Positions 53,145-64,000 of a stretch of 64,000 nt of DNA are shown piece by piece. This DNA comes from Gautieria morchelliformis (lineage: Eukaryota; Basidiomycota; Agaricomycetes; Gomphales; Gomphaceae), in assembly GCA_015179125.1 (NCBI GenBank), contig WHVA01000138.1, positions 167,644 through 231,643 of the forward strand, in the 5' to 3' direction. The position numbers and the translations under genes were made by a program. The notes below the pieces were generated by a model, which saw only the letters and a program-made list of their open reading frames with translations, did no database searches and had not been told where the DNA came from. Numbering within the stretch: the stretch's first letter is position 1; the number at the start of each line of letters is the position of its first letter.

Positions 53145-54493
53145 TTGGTTCGAGGCACTGTGGCAATCCGGAGACCGGACGTGGTTACCCCATGGCAAGG
53201 TGAAACATCTTGCCGCTTCAATGCCTATTTAGAAAATATAGTTATGGATGGGATTGATCACCTACCTAGGGGTATGGGCAAGCCCCCCTGTGATATCCTA
53301 GACCAAGTGAAACATGCTAAAAACTTGATTGAGAGTGATCTCAAATTAAACTATGCTTTTGTCAGCAAAACCAGCAGGTATAATAATGAGAGATCAGAGA
53401 CACGTGCACGGTACTTCACCAAGACCAACCAGCATATGTCTGACTCTCCTGACCCCGCCTTTCCCATTCATTATTATGAGTATGCGTCCCAGTTGGTGGA
53501 CACCGCTCTCATCAACGGACCTAACCCAGGTCCACCCCCGCAGGCCTACACAGCCTGGGCCTCTGCGAACGGCAAGCCTATAAGTATAGCGGAGGCGCGT
53601 AACAAACTGAGCCATCCATCAGCAACCTTCACTGATCCAAACGGTGACGTACAATGGGTGGGACAGCACCCCATCCCAGCTGCTGGTCCCCCATCCCTGG
53701 GCCCTTATGCATACCCATATGCTCCTTACCAACCCTATGCGGCACCCTCGCTCTCATCAGCACACATGGGGTTGATGACCCCACTTGAGCATTTATTGTA
53801 TCTGAGCAAGGTTCGCGATTATGAGTGAGAGGTCGCGTGGGAAGCAGGACATCGCACCTACCGCAGTGGGGGATGGAACAAAGTCTGGCTAAACAATGGC
53901 AAGAAACCAGCGCCATACGACAAGTCAGCAGCGAAGTCCAAGGGAAAGCCTAAGGACGACATACCTGCTCCAAAACGCCTGTCCCAGGCAGAGATTGACA
54001 CGATGGTGAAGTCTGCCATGGCTACGCTCAAGACGGTGAAGGAGCACATTGCAAAGAACAAGGGAGATCGCGTCAAACGCGCTGAGACACACTTAGCTGC
54101 CGCGTGATGGAGTATCATGGAAAATAGAGACAAACCTTCCTCTTCTGGTACAGTTCCGAACCATGAATCTTACCTGTATGAGATCCTTAACCAGGTCTGC
54201 AGAGAAATCGAAGGACTGCCTGCAGCAGGAGGACATCGAAATGGCAGTGGCCACCGCCAGCGAAAATTTCGCTGACGACCCAGCAACGACAGTGAAGCAG
54301 GGCAGTTGTGCCGGTGGTCTCATTGGTGTAGACCACCAATGAGGGCCACTACTTGTCGGTGTGCAAACGCAGACGAGAAGTGGTCTGACCTGTTGGTGTG
54401 CAATGACAATGAGGTCAACCTTGGAAGGGAAGGTGCTGGTAGCCGGCGCTCATGCAGCATATCAAAGATTCCACGCTGTCTCGAACCAGCCAT
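53145..54493 (+). pseudogene. Gypsy K downstream ORF of unknown function
   Basis: Runs on from the end of the integrase (NAYLENIVMDGIDHLPRG). The frame is open to 53828 through DILDQVKHAKNLIE, YYEYASQLVDTALI and a Pro/Tyr-rich tract (YPYAPYQPYAAP). After a TGA at 53826 it continues with GWNKVWLNNGKKPAPYDKSA, LSQAEIDTMVKSAMATLKTV and a second part around NHESYLYEILNQV. The last part to 54493 is uncertain. No known domain seen. Like gypsy C and D, this element therefore has coding sequence after pol, but I see no similarity between the two downstream ORFs. Confidence 0.5.
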
Positions 54494-54506
54494 TGTATTT
54501 CTACTT

Positions 54507-54931
54507 TTTTTTTTTTTTTTTTTGAATTCCGTTTATTATACTGCCACCTTGGGGCAAGGCCCTATATAGGCAGTCTACCCGGAACACGGAATAGAGTAAT
54601 CAAAGTGTTTTACATGCTAGGGTATCGTAGTTACCAAAGTAAGCCAGGGATATGCTGGCACCAACATAGGATACTTCCTGTTTGTTTACAATGCCTAATC
54701 ACCTTAGATACATATCAGTACCGGTCAGTTTCAGTAGGTCTTATATGCCAGATGGAAGTCCAGGAGCCTTGTAATCCTAACACTTATCAACACCTATCAG
54801 TGGTGTGAGCCATTGTAGTAATTACTGCTACAAATGGGGAGGGGGGGGGGTTCGAACCTGGAGGCTCTCCCTTCGCGTTATCCCAAACGGGCACTTTGTT
54901 TGGGTCAGTTCCACCTGCGCTAACCCGCCCC
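54507..54931 (-). mobile_element. tRNA-derived SINE with poly(A) tail and 13-base TSD
   Basis: Read on the minus strand, the head contains TTAGCGCAGGTGG (A box, about 54910-54922) and GGTTCGAACCC (B box, about 54850-54860), the internal RNA polymerase III promoter of a tRNA. Next come about 330 bases of body and a run of about 20 A residues at 54507-54524. A 13-base TSD, TGTATTTCTACTT, flanks it (54494-54506 and 54932-54944). No protein is encoded. It would have relied on a LINE partner for reverse transcription. Confidence 0.85.
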
Positions 54932-54944
54932 TGTATTTCTACTT

Positions 54945-55282
54945 ACTCGCAATGTCATGGTATTTACATTTCTTCGTATATTTCCTTACTTTCCACTTTC
55001 TGTTCTCTTCGAGAGCAGGGTGGGTGAGTGTAAGGAACCGGGCATCTACACTGTCGGAGACTCAACTTAGGTCCCAAACAGATACCCATTTATTGCCAAG
55101 AAACAGGTACGAAGCTCTCGTACAACAGTATATAAGATATTCTAGTTAGTTACTTGTACATAGAGCTTCTTGACCCCAAACTACAACTTGGTAGTTACCT
55201 GTCTTCAGCAAATCTTTCTAAGTCTTTCGAGGTCCACTCAATCCTACACCTTACAGCGCATGAGTCGAGCTCAAGGGATACA
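54945..55282 (+). other. Region before the gypsy J Gag start
   Basis: Expected to hold the 5' LTR or leader of gypsy J. No TG...CA pair could be confirmed. TGGTAGTTACC (about 55191-55201) could be a primer-binding site because it starts with TGG, but the tRNA is not identified. Confidence 0.35.
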
Positions 55283-57604
55283 ATGTCGACAGTAGACATA
55301 CAGACAGTCACCTCCCAAACAGACGAGCTGCTTGCCCAACAACTCCATGTAGAACTCAACAGTGCTGACCCAGATGACACCAATGAAAGAAAATTGTCAA
55401 GTGTCCTCCTGGGAGTTTATCAGCTTAGACAATTGAAGCCCGGGGATAGGGAAGCAACACCGACTGCTTACCCACTCCTGACTCGCGCTATGGACCAGAT
55501 CCTGGTCCAGAGCTACTTGGAAAATATCTTCAAGGGAAGATTGACAAAGCACCCCACAGACCGGCAATACGACACGGACATGTCCTTGGCTAAATTCAGT
55601 GACCCACCTAGTGTATACAAAGCCAAGATACTTCAAAAGAAAGCTTACCGTAAGAAACTGAAAGAAAGACTTGTGGACACATCCCGCATCAAAATCTTGG
55701 AGCCAGACCCATACGACGGCTCAGCAGACTTCAACGTGTTTGAGCAGTGGACGTTTGAGGTAAATAATTGGTTCGAAATGACAAATTTTCCATCACATTT
55801 TCGTGTAAGACACATGAAAAAAATTATGAAAGGAAAAGTGGTGAAATACTACATGACATTCGTGGCCCCTCAACCCGACAACTACATGGTAGAATCCCTG
55901 GGAACGGAGTTATTTGACTTCTGTTTCCCAGCACACTTTAGGCAACAAATGCGTCAAAAATTCTATGAAGCTCACCAAGGCAAGAAAATGATACGAGAGT
56001 ACATAAGACACCTGTGATCTCTGGTGACGTGCCTGCCGGATATTACGGAGTTCCACATTGTTCAACAGTTATGGAATGGAGCCAACAGCTACCTTCGCCT
56101 GGAATGGAGTAAGGCAGGTTTATCTGACGAATACACAGATCTCTTGACATTAGAAGAGACTGCTGAAAGATTCGAACAGGCTGAACACTTATGACAATAC
56201 AAAGAAAGGTGGAACACCTCCCTTCCAAAAACAGAACCCAGACGATCTTTGAGAAATAGAGACCCATATCCACGTCTGGCATCCCCAATGGATGCACTCA
56301 GGTCACGAACTTCTCCATCTAAATGCTGTAACTTCTGCGATTGAAAGCCTAGAGATAGAGCAATGAATGATAACAGATATAACTCCAGCGTGAAAAGAAG
56401 ATCCCGCTCACCGACCCAAGCCAATAAACCCAAACTCTCTGACGTGCAAAAAGATGACCTACATGCCAAAGGACTCTGCTTCCTATGCAAGCAATCGGGC
56501 CACCTCTCATGCGACTGTCCTACGCGCACAATGGTCCCAACTAATCGCCACCTGAAGCCCCCAGGGTACATGCAGCCACCGTCGAGATAACCGACCCTGT
56601 CACTGCTCTAGACTGCTTAGCCGCTGAAAACATCATGTTGGAACTCAACATGATAGAACAATGGGACGATACAAATGATGCACCAAAGGCCTTAGATATC
56701 CTACAAAGCTTCTGGGATGCAATAAGCCAGAGCCTATCCGATGGCGTCAGTACTGCCCACTGCCTCGTGCCCCCAGATTGTCCCAGATCAAACAGATTTA
56801 CAACGATCCCAGTATCTATAGACACTGTACTGATCAATGACCGTTTATTCAACATGCATTACTCACTGAACGCGGAGACAATGCTGGACAACAACTTTGA
56901 CTGCGTCGCCTGGATTAAATTCAAAAACGTCCAAAGACAAGCCGAAATACCCCCTGCAATTGAACCTTTCTCAGAGGATATGTGGGTAGATACCAGACAA
57001 GTGCTGTGAACCTTCTCAAGGTTAGGTACTAGATGGAACGGAGAATCATGGATCAACTCACAGGATAATCCATGGCACCTAAACCGACAACAGCTCACCA
57101 CACAGAACACTGAGCATATAGCAAATAACCGCCGAGTGGAGGAGCTAGAGGATGCTCAGGATCCGACAAACAGCGACGATGACTACTCATTCTCTTCAGA
57201 AGAAATGGACGGCCCTGAGAATGAATCCACACACTTGGATGATATCCTGCGGACGATCGTCCCCCAGGAAGAAGAGGAAATATATGCTTCTATGCCTGGG
57301 CTAGTACCCATAGAGGACGAAAGTGATGACGAGGAGTCCCCATCAAATGAGAACGAGGAGATTCAAATCCACATGGCAGCGGCATCTCCGGTGTCTAACA
57401 CCATAGCCGCCAAATCTCGAGGAAAACTTACAAGGAATCCCCAGAAGACACAGGAGATGGAGTGCAACGCTGGTAAACCTAAGGACTTCAAACAACTAAT
57501 ACCTAAAGCCATCATCATCACAGTACAAGTCAATGGAAAAGACATATGGGCTTTGTTAGATTCCGGATCCCTAGCCGACTTCATATCAACGACTACCATC
57601 AACC
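55283..57604 (+). pseudogene. Gypsy J Gag and protease N-terminal part
   Basis: ATG at 55283 opens MSTVDIQTVTSQTDELLAQQ. The Gag core follows with LEPDPYDGSADFNVFEQWTF, FRVRHMKKIMKGKV and HFRQQMRQKFYEAHQGK. A TGA at 56015 and further stops interrupt it. The CCHC zinc knuckle is CFLCKQSGHLSCDC (56477-56518). An acidic region (57136-57360) precedes the retropepsin IWALLDSGSLADFISTTTIN, which is split by a copia LTR exactly after TIN and continues at 58093. Stops and a frameshift between 56590 and 57136 show decay. Confidence 0.85.
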
Positions 57605-58092
57605 TGTTAGCAACTCGGGGCTATGGCAGGGAAGGTTCGGTAGAGTTCTTAGAAAGCTAGAATCAAATACACTCTCTCAGTGAATTTATTGTCACTATTA
57701 TATTAATACAATACCTAGAATCAAATACACTACATGATTTTCAGTCAACATGCTATGTAAATATGAAAGATACTACTCGCCTCTCTCAGTGAATTTATTG
57801 TCACTGAGAGAGGAGTACAATCCTGTCTCAGAAGGCATATACGTGCACCCGGCCCTTTAGCGCCCAAGGGCTCGCGCGTCGAAGTCATTTCAAACTCCGC
57901 TGGGTGCAGCCGCCTGTGAAAATAGAAATAACAGAATGAAATGGAGAGGTAGAGAGTGACTGGAAAATTTCGAAAATAATCAGAGAAATAGATGCATGGT
58001 ACAAGAACAATATGAGAAAAGATTGAAACACCATACAATAAATCGAATACATTATGCTTGATTTTGGTGCAGGAGCATAAATGCACCCAACA
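57605..58092 (-). mobile_element. Solo copia-type LTR (A'') in gypsy J protease
   Basis: 488 bases, TSD CAACC perfect (57600-57604 and 58093-58097). Ends TGTTGGGTGCAT and TTGCTAACA on the minus strand. Nearly the same as LTR A' at 40830-41317. Removing it restores STTTINQLNLPVEQLAKPL. Confidence 0.95.
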
Positions 58093-58350
58093 CAACCAGT
58101 TAAACCTCCCAGTGGAACAGCTCGCAAAACCTCTGCCCTGTCAGCTTGCAGCCATGGGTTCCTGCACAAAGATCAATTGCTCCACGACGGTGGAATTTGC
58201 ATACCAGGAAATACTGGAAAGGAGAAGATTCGACGTCATAAAATTATGATATGATATTGGGTACTCCCTTATTGTTCCAACACAGGGTCATGTTGGGATT
58301 CAACCCCTCTAGAGCGTCTATAGTGTCGAATACGGCAGAAAAGATTGGTG
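58093..58350 (+). pseudogene. Gypsy J protease C-terminal part
   Basis: Reads INQLNLPVEQLAKPLPCQL, TVEFAYQEILERRRFDV and, after a frameshift near 58245, a decayed GTPFLFQHRVMLGFNP-like end (the D.ILG.PFL motif of retropepsins), then SNTAEKIG. Bounded by two copia-type LTRs. Confidence 0.8.
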
Positions 58351-58848
58351 TGTAGTAGACTGGAATTATAGGCAGTAGGTATGGACTTGTTGCTCAAAAG
58401 AATAGACTAGAAATTAATTCACTCTCTCAGTGAATTTAGTTGTCACTATAAATATATTATACACTACCTAGAAATTAATTCACTACAGAGGATTTCTAGG
58501 TCAATAAATTGAAAGAACACTAGACTAATTTACTTGCCTCTCTCAGTGAATTTAGTTGTCACTGAGAGAGGGGGAAATCTGTCTCACTGTGCATGTACTA
58601 CTACCCGGCCCTTTAGCGCCCAAGAGCTCGCGCGTCAAAGTCATTTCAGACTCCGCTGGGTGCAGCCGCTTGTGAAAGTAGAAATAACAAAATGAAATGG
58701 GGAGGTAGGGAGTGACTGGAAAACTTCGAAAATAATCAGAGAAATGGATGCATGGTACAAGAACAATGTGAGAAGAGATTGAAAAACCATACAACAAATT
58801 GAATATATTATGCTTGATTTTGTTGCAGGAGCATAAATGCACCCAACA
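58351..58848 (-). mobile_element. Solo copia-type LTR (A3) in gypsy J
   Basis: 498 bases, TSD TGGTG perfect (58346-58350 and 58849-58853). Closer to the LTRs of copia A1/A2 than to A', with roughly 5% differences by eye. Its removal joins AEKIG to GPDVATI in frame. Confidence 0.95.
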
Positions 58849-61800
58849 TGGTGGACCTGATGTAGCCACCATAACATCAATGGCAGCGGACCTGGTAGAA
58901 GATGGACTACAACAGATACGTACACAACTTCGGGAATACGCAACGGACATCTGTCATTCCACGGATGAAATGCCACTGCCACCTATGAGGTCCATTAATC
59001 ATACCATACTGATAATAGACGAATATTACAATTGGAGACCATCACGATGTCCTAAAGCAGTAAAAAGCCTATGGCAAGCAAAACGTGACAACTATCTGAA
59101 AACGGGTCATTGGCACTTCAGGCCTGGATGCAACGCAGTACCTATGGTGATAGTAATGAAGAAGCCGGGTCCCAATGGAAAACCCCGCATCCATACCATA
59201 CTGGATAAACGTGAGCAGAATCAGAACACATGCAAATTGGCAAGCCCACTCCCAAATATTGAAACTATTCTGACCAATGTCCTACGACACCTGTTCAGAA
59301 CACTACTGGATGGGAGGGACGCGTATGAGCAGATCCACGTTATCGACGAACATGTAGGTCGTACAACTTTCAACACACCTGATGGTACAATGGAAAGTTT
59401 AGTCATGCAGGAGGGAGACTGCAACCATCCAGCAACATACCAAGCTGTCATGAACGATATCTTTGGTGCACACCTTGGTGTCTTCATGGACGTATATCTC
59501 GATGACATAGTGATTTACTCAAACTCGATCGAGGACCACATAAAACACTGCAATTTAGTCATTGACATCCTGTGCCGAGAAAAAATGTACCTTTCCACGC
59601 CAGACAAGCTCCAGCTTTTTGCGAAGGAAATGAAGACCCTGGGTCACATAATCGACGCGCAAGGAATTGTCATGGATCCTGAAAAGGTCGACCAAATATT
59701 GAACTGGAAAACACCTATGGGTAGGGATACCCTGGCTGCCTTTATAGGCACTGTCAGCTACATAGCGCCAAACTGCAAGGACATACACAAGCCAATGGGA
59801 ATCCTAACAAACCAAACAGGATCGACAGCATTGTGGAGATGGAGTCCTACGGAGCAAAGAGCCTTCGATTCCGTGAAACAAATAGTACAGACTCACCGGG
59901 ATTCACACCGAACCGCAATCGACTATGCAGCAGATGCTCCACTGGTGAACTTGATCTGTGACGCCTCATTAGGGGATGCAGGTGGCGTCCTGACACAAGG
60001 CGTGGACATAAAAAATGCTGCAACAATTGCTTTCTGGTCAGCCAAATTTAACCCTGCGCAACAGAATTACCCTGTACATGACCGTGAACTCCTCGTGATA
60101 ATAGAATCACTCAAACGCTTCCATCATCTGCTGCAAGGAATCAGGTTTCAGATATTCACTGATCACAAGCCGCTCAAATACATACTCACCCAGAAAAACT
60201 TGTCAGCCAGACAACACAGGTGGATTGACACCCTAGGAGACTTTGACTTCAAAATACACTACATCCCTGGTGAAACCAACGTGGTAGCTGACGTGTTATC
60301 ACAAATGTACAATGCGGAACCAGAGGGAACAGTGAGGAGCAGATCAGAATACATACAGGAGGAAGACTTACCAACACAGACCCCACGGCCACCACAATGC
60401 CTCCAGCCCTTACATATGGGCATGGAGGCGACAGCTTCACTGGTAATGCACCTCGGTGCTGCCAGTCTGGCCAAGCATGCTACAACCAGGAGCGGCCACA
60501 TGGTAAAACCACCCATAAGGCATGACAAAGAGGGCATGGCAGTACAACCCCTAACAAAAGCGAGTAAGCCTGTACAGACGACATACGTAAGAAAACACAA
60601 ACCAGTGGAATTGCCAAAATCGACGCGTCGCGCTTGTCAAAAAAAGGTAGAACCCGCGGCTTTACACAGCACGAGTCACTCCGTGGACACCCCGACACGT
60701 GACACACGTCGTGTAGCGGACTACCCCATAGCACAGACGCCAGACACTTTGAACGAGGAATATAACCCACCACCATTAGCCAATGTAGTATCTATGCTTG
60801 ATCCTTCCCTAAGCTTCCCAGAAGTACTGAAATCGCTATACTATGAAGACAGCTTCTTCAGGAATATGATCACCGCTCCTAACGATTTTGAGAATTTCAC
60901 GCTCCAGGATGGACTCATCATACTACAAGAGGCCAAGGGTACCAAGCTATGCATCCCTGAAGATCGGCATAAGGATCGCAACATACGTGAGATCCTTATT
61001 TCGCATGCTCATTCCTTACTCGCACACCTAGCCAGCAGAAAAACATTTCATTACTTACGCAAGCACCTCTGGTGGCCGGGCATGTTCAACGATGTAAAGT
61101 CGTTCTGCATTTGCGCCATGGCTAAACCAGTTAACCACATGAAGTATGGCAAACTGAAGCCTCTGGACGTGCCGACACAACACTGGCAGCAGATAGGGAT
61201 TGACTTTGTAGGTCCCCTGCCATCGTCATCAAACAGACATGGCGAGTTCAACATGATTTGTGTCATTATCAATCATTTAACGTCTATGATACACCTAGCA
61301 CCGTCGAAGCAGAATTTCGGTGTGAAACAAATAGCCGAATTAGTCTTCGACAATGTGTATAAACTCCACGGCATGCTGGAAAGGATAGTCAGCGACAGGG
61401 ACTCTCTGTTCATGGCTACCTTTTGGGAATATCTACACAATCTGCTAGGATAAGAGCTAATAATGTCAACATCCTACCACCCCCAGACAGATGGCGTGAC
61501 TGAACGTGCAAACCGCACGATTACTCAGATGTTATGAATCACTATCTCATCCGGTCAGAAAGATTGGGTCCAAAAACTCCTGTTCATCGAGTTTGCATTT
61601 AATATGGCCTGCTCTGACACGACGGGTTATTCACCCTTCTTCCTAAACTACGGCGCAGTACCACATCCCCTGATTTGGAGGAATAACGACTCATTTGTCC
61701 CTGGTGTCCAGGCATTTGCCAGGCGGCTAAAGGATGCACTAACGGCAGCACACGACGTGATTTTAGTACAACGCATCAAACAGACTCGAACAGCCAACCG

Positions 61801-62314
61801 CCATCGCAAGTTGGCTCCTTTCCACGTCAATGATCTAGTCTACTTGTCCACAGAAAACCTGCGACTGCCCAAGGGCCATGCTAGAAAGCTCACCCCAAAA
61901 TTCGTGGACCCTTACAAGATATTACAGGAAATAGTCCCATGGACATCTTACAGGCTAGCGCTACCAAACAAGCTCCTGGCTCGGGATATACACCCTATAT
62001 TCCACGCCAACCTACTCCGTATTCACGTACCCAACGACGACCGGAAATTCCCAGGACGATCAATCGATCAAGTCACCAACATGGGAACGGCGGCGCCAGA
62101 GTGGCAGCCACGCGCCTTCCTCCGACATAGTGGCAAAGGACGCGCCCCATGGTTCGAAGTTAGATGGCAAAATGACGATACAACCTGGCTCCCGTACCAG
62201 TCCGTACGCCACCTGGAAAAACTTGACACTTATTTGGAGGAGCAGGACGTCACGTCGATTGATGAGCTCCCCGAAGGACATGGCCGTCTTCTGTTACGAT
62301 ACTATCCGTCGTAA
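58849..62314 (+). pseudogene. Gypsy J pol: RT, RNase H, integrase, chromodomain-like end
   Basis: RT: GCNAVPMVIVMKKPG, KPRIHTILDKREQNQNT, LLDGRDAYEQI, MQEGDCNHPATYQ and VYLDDIVIYSN (YLDD at about 59495-59506). RNase H: LICDASLGDAGGVL, HDRELLVIIESL, IFTDHKPLKYI and VADVLSQMY. Integrase: ISHAHSLLAHLASRK and HLWWPGMFNDV, but the Cys pair is reduced to FCICAMAKP by a deletion. Core IGIDFVGPLP, IVSDRDSLF and HPQTDGVTERANR keep all three acidic residues. TAA (61451-61453) and TGA (about 61536) interrupt it. The end (61604-62314) has FVDPYKILQE and a chromodomain-like APWFEVRWQNDDTTWLP. Large parts are intact, but it is dead as a whole. Confidence 0.9.
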
Positions 62315-62839
62315 GGTTGACCGAGGTCGAGCGAGACCCGAGGTACGGTCTGAGGTTACGGGGCGAGGCTTGGATGGGGAAGTCGGAGAGGGACTAGGCT
62401 TCAGCTTATGTGCTGCGCCGACCCTACGCACGAGTCCCAACTTCGGAGGCAAACGAATAAGAGGCGAGGTTTGGCTTAAGAGGCGAGGCTTAGAAACTAG
62501 CTAGGGATCGAAGTTATACGATAGTTGATTTTCAGACTGAGGAGTAGGAATGCATACAGGAGGGTTTATATACGGGGTGAGGGTACGAGTCAGGGGCGAA
62601 CATATTAGTGGAGATCAGGGCGAGGTCAGGGTGAGGTAATATGTGAATGATGCGTGATGGAGCGGAATCAGTAACTAAGGGGATACGGGCATGGGATCAA
62701 GGTGGGATATGAGCTCTAGCTCGGGCTCAGGCTCGGGCGCAGGATAAGAACCATATGTACTCGGGCACGAGTATCACAAGGCTCGGGCTCGGAAGAAAGT
62801 TATACCGGTAAGTAACCGGCCAAAGGCCGGGTTATTACA
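62292..62839 (-). mobile_element. LTR I, minus orientation
   Basis: On the minus strand it starts TGTAATAACCCGG at 62839 and ends ATCGTAACA at 62292, 548 bases. A purine-rich block, CTAAGGAGGGGATAC, precedes it (62840-62854), as expected for the 3' LTR of a minus-strand element extending to the right. The left flank TCTTC and right flank GTATC do not form a TSD. It overlaps the last codons of gypsy J pol. Same general type as LTR H (TGTTACG end, CTCGGG/GAGGCT words). Confidence 0.6.
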
Positions 62840-62979
62840 GTATCCCCTCCTTAGGGCCGAGACCCTCGAGGCCATAATGTGAACAAGGTTTGCCTATCCT
62901 CGAATCTAGATCCCGGCCCGATGTTAAGTCGCTGGAAAGGCGAAGCTTAATCGTAGCCGAGGTTAGATAAAAGGGTGGG
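62840..62979. other. Short spacer, no gene seen
   Basis: Purine-rich block next to LTR I followed by unique sequence. A stop (TAG at about 62975) limits the open frame of the next gene. Confidence 0.4.
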
Positions 62980-63937
62980 TAGGAGGCAGCAAACCCAAGT
63001 GCCAACGAATATGGTGCGCCCCAAGCCCTCTTTAACTCTGCTATCGACGAAAACAGTGCAAACAACATGTTCGACCAGACCCTGCTGTCTGAGGAGGACG
63101 GTCCCTTGGGCGAGGTTATGCCCGAGGTTCGACCCGACGTGGTCCCGCGACCCATCGAGGATGCGGGGGCCATAGATATGCGGAAACCGTGGCAGGAAGG
63201 GCCCAACAGCAAGAAGGTGAGTACCGCCGTTGTCTGGTCATGGACGCTGCTGACTTGTACAGTATAAACGCATGTTGTTCTCGTACCACCCCACCGACTT
63301 GTCCCTATACGGGTACAAGCTCACCGACGGAGGACCTCGTGAGTGGCAACTCGCAACCAAGGCCGAGGCGAGGTGCGCGCGCTGCGAAGAGCGCGACTAT
63401 ACGTGCCTTCGGGCCGTTAGCCTCGACTTCGGCCTCGCCGACCAGGGTGCCTGCGTATGGTGCATGACACGCTCCTTGGGCTGTAGTATAGCCCATGGTC
63501 GTCGCAGCAAGGCGACCCCAGGAAAGGGTCAGGCGAGTGCCGTGGGCAAGCGGGCGAGGAGCGAGGACACCGAGGACGGACCGAGGCCGAGGAAAGAGGC
63601 CAAGGTTCGGGACGAGGTTGCAGAGGACGACGACTCAAGTGACTGGGTCGAGCGGAACCTTGAGACGAGGGTGGAGCGGATGGAAGCGAGGTTGAGTGAG
63701 GAGAAGGGTAAGGGGTCAGAGGGAGCGAGGCATAGTGAGGGGAAGGAATCCGAGGTAGAGGAAACCGAGGTGGAAGGTCGGAGGGCGAAGAAGGACAAGA
63801 AAACGAAAAGGTCGGAGCAAAGTGCGGAGATGAGGGAGTTGATAGCGGCGGTGAGGGATGTGGGACAGAAGGTTGGCGAGGTTGGGGAAAGGGTGTGTGA
63901 GTTGTTGGGGGAGTTTAGGGCGGCGATGATAGGATGA
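62980..63937 (+). CDS. Intron-containing gene with a six-cysteine cluster and a C-terminal coiled coil
   Basis: The first visible exon reads ANEYGAPQALFNSAIDEN, MFDQTLLSEEDGPLGEV and ends NSKK. A 46-base GT-AG intron (63218-63263) follows, and exon 2 continues YKRMLFSYHPTDLSLYGYK. A compact Cys cluster comes next: CARCEERDYTC, then CVWCMTRSLGC (six Cys, CX2CX6C then CX2CX7C). It is followed by KGQASAVGKRARSED, a highly charged Glu/Lys-rich helix and VRDVGQKVGEVGERVCELLG before the stop at 63935-63937. The spacing resembles fungal zinc-cluster-like proteins, but the family is not certain. The start codon is not determined. It may be a host gene or an ORF of the minus-strand LTR I element region. 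Confidence 0.55.
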
Positions 63938-64000
63938 ACAGGGCGGATGTGGAGTTCATGAGGATAAGGAGGAGGCGGAATTACTTGAAGCGGATGCAGG
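63938..64000 (+). other. Window edge, no feature assigned
   Basis: Purine-rich sequence with an open frame (GGATGAACAGGGCGGATG) running off the window, possibly the start of another gene or ORF. Confidence 0.2.

Noticed and set aside
54840..54925. Possible functional tRNA gene from the A and B boxes
   Set aside because: The acceptor and anticodon stems do not fold as a tRNA. The segment is the head of a longer unit with a poly(A) tail and TSD, so it is called a SINE.

Overview
The window looks like a transposon graveyard from a filamentous basidiomycete, most likely an agaricomycete. The reasons are short GT-AG introns (46 to about 60 bases), a Plavaka/KDZ-type transposase, chromodomain Ty3/gypsy elements, Ty1/copia elements, a Helitron helicase and heavy CpG decay. 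Only two stretches look like ordinary host genes: an intron-rich short-chain dehydrogenase at 6749-8037 and a broken ER-type DnaJ at 9370-11044. Nearly everything else is mobile DNA in several nested layers.

Left part (1-5382): a partial long LTR (family F) abuts a decayed gypsy element (D). D itself carries an AT-rich insert, a CACTG-ended MITE and a solo LTR. Next come the SDR gene, a LINE RNase H scrap, the DnaJ pseudogene, an intact solo LTR F1 with perfect target-site duplications (TSDs), an unknown gene remnant, LTR B1, LTR F2 and a Helitron helicase C-terminus.

Middle (18600-50750): one minus-strand Plavaka-like transposase gene is broken into pieces scattered over about 32 kb by independent insertions: LTR F3, gypsy C, LTR B2, LTR B4, LTR B5 and LTR G. 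Most have 5-base TSDs, and the transposase frame usually resumes when the insert and one TSD copy are removed. Gypsy C (20664-41784) has 213-base LTRs and encodes an N-terminal ORF, Gag-protease, RT-RNase H-integrase-chromodomain and an unusual third ORF after pol. It holds two near-identical copia elements (A1, A2) in opposite orientation. The flanks of A1 and A2 are swapped. This is explained exactly by an inversion of 27605-30513 through recombination between them, or by an assembly error of the same form.

Right part (50755-64000): a copia remnant (E), a gypsy integrase (K) interrupted by solo LTR H and followed by an unknown ORF, a tRNA-derived SINE with A and B boxes and a 13-base TSD, a further gypsy (J) with two copia LTRs inside it, a minus-strand LTR (I), and a partial intron-containing gene with a six-cysteine cluster.

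All names are by motif reading only. No database search was run.
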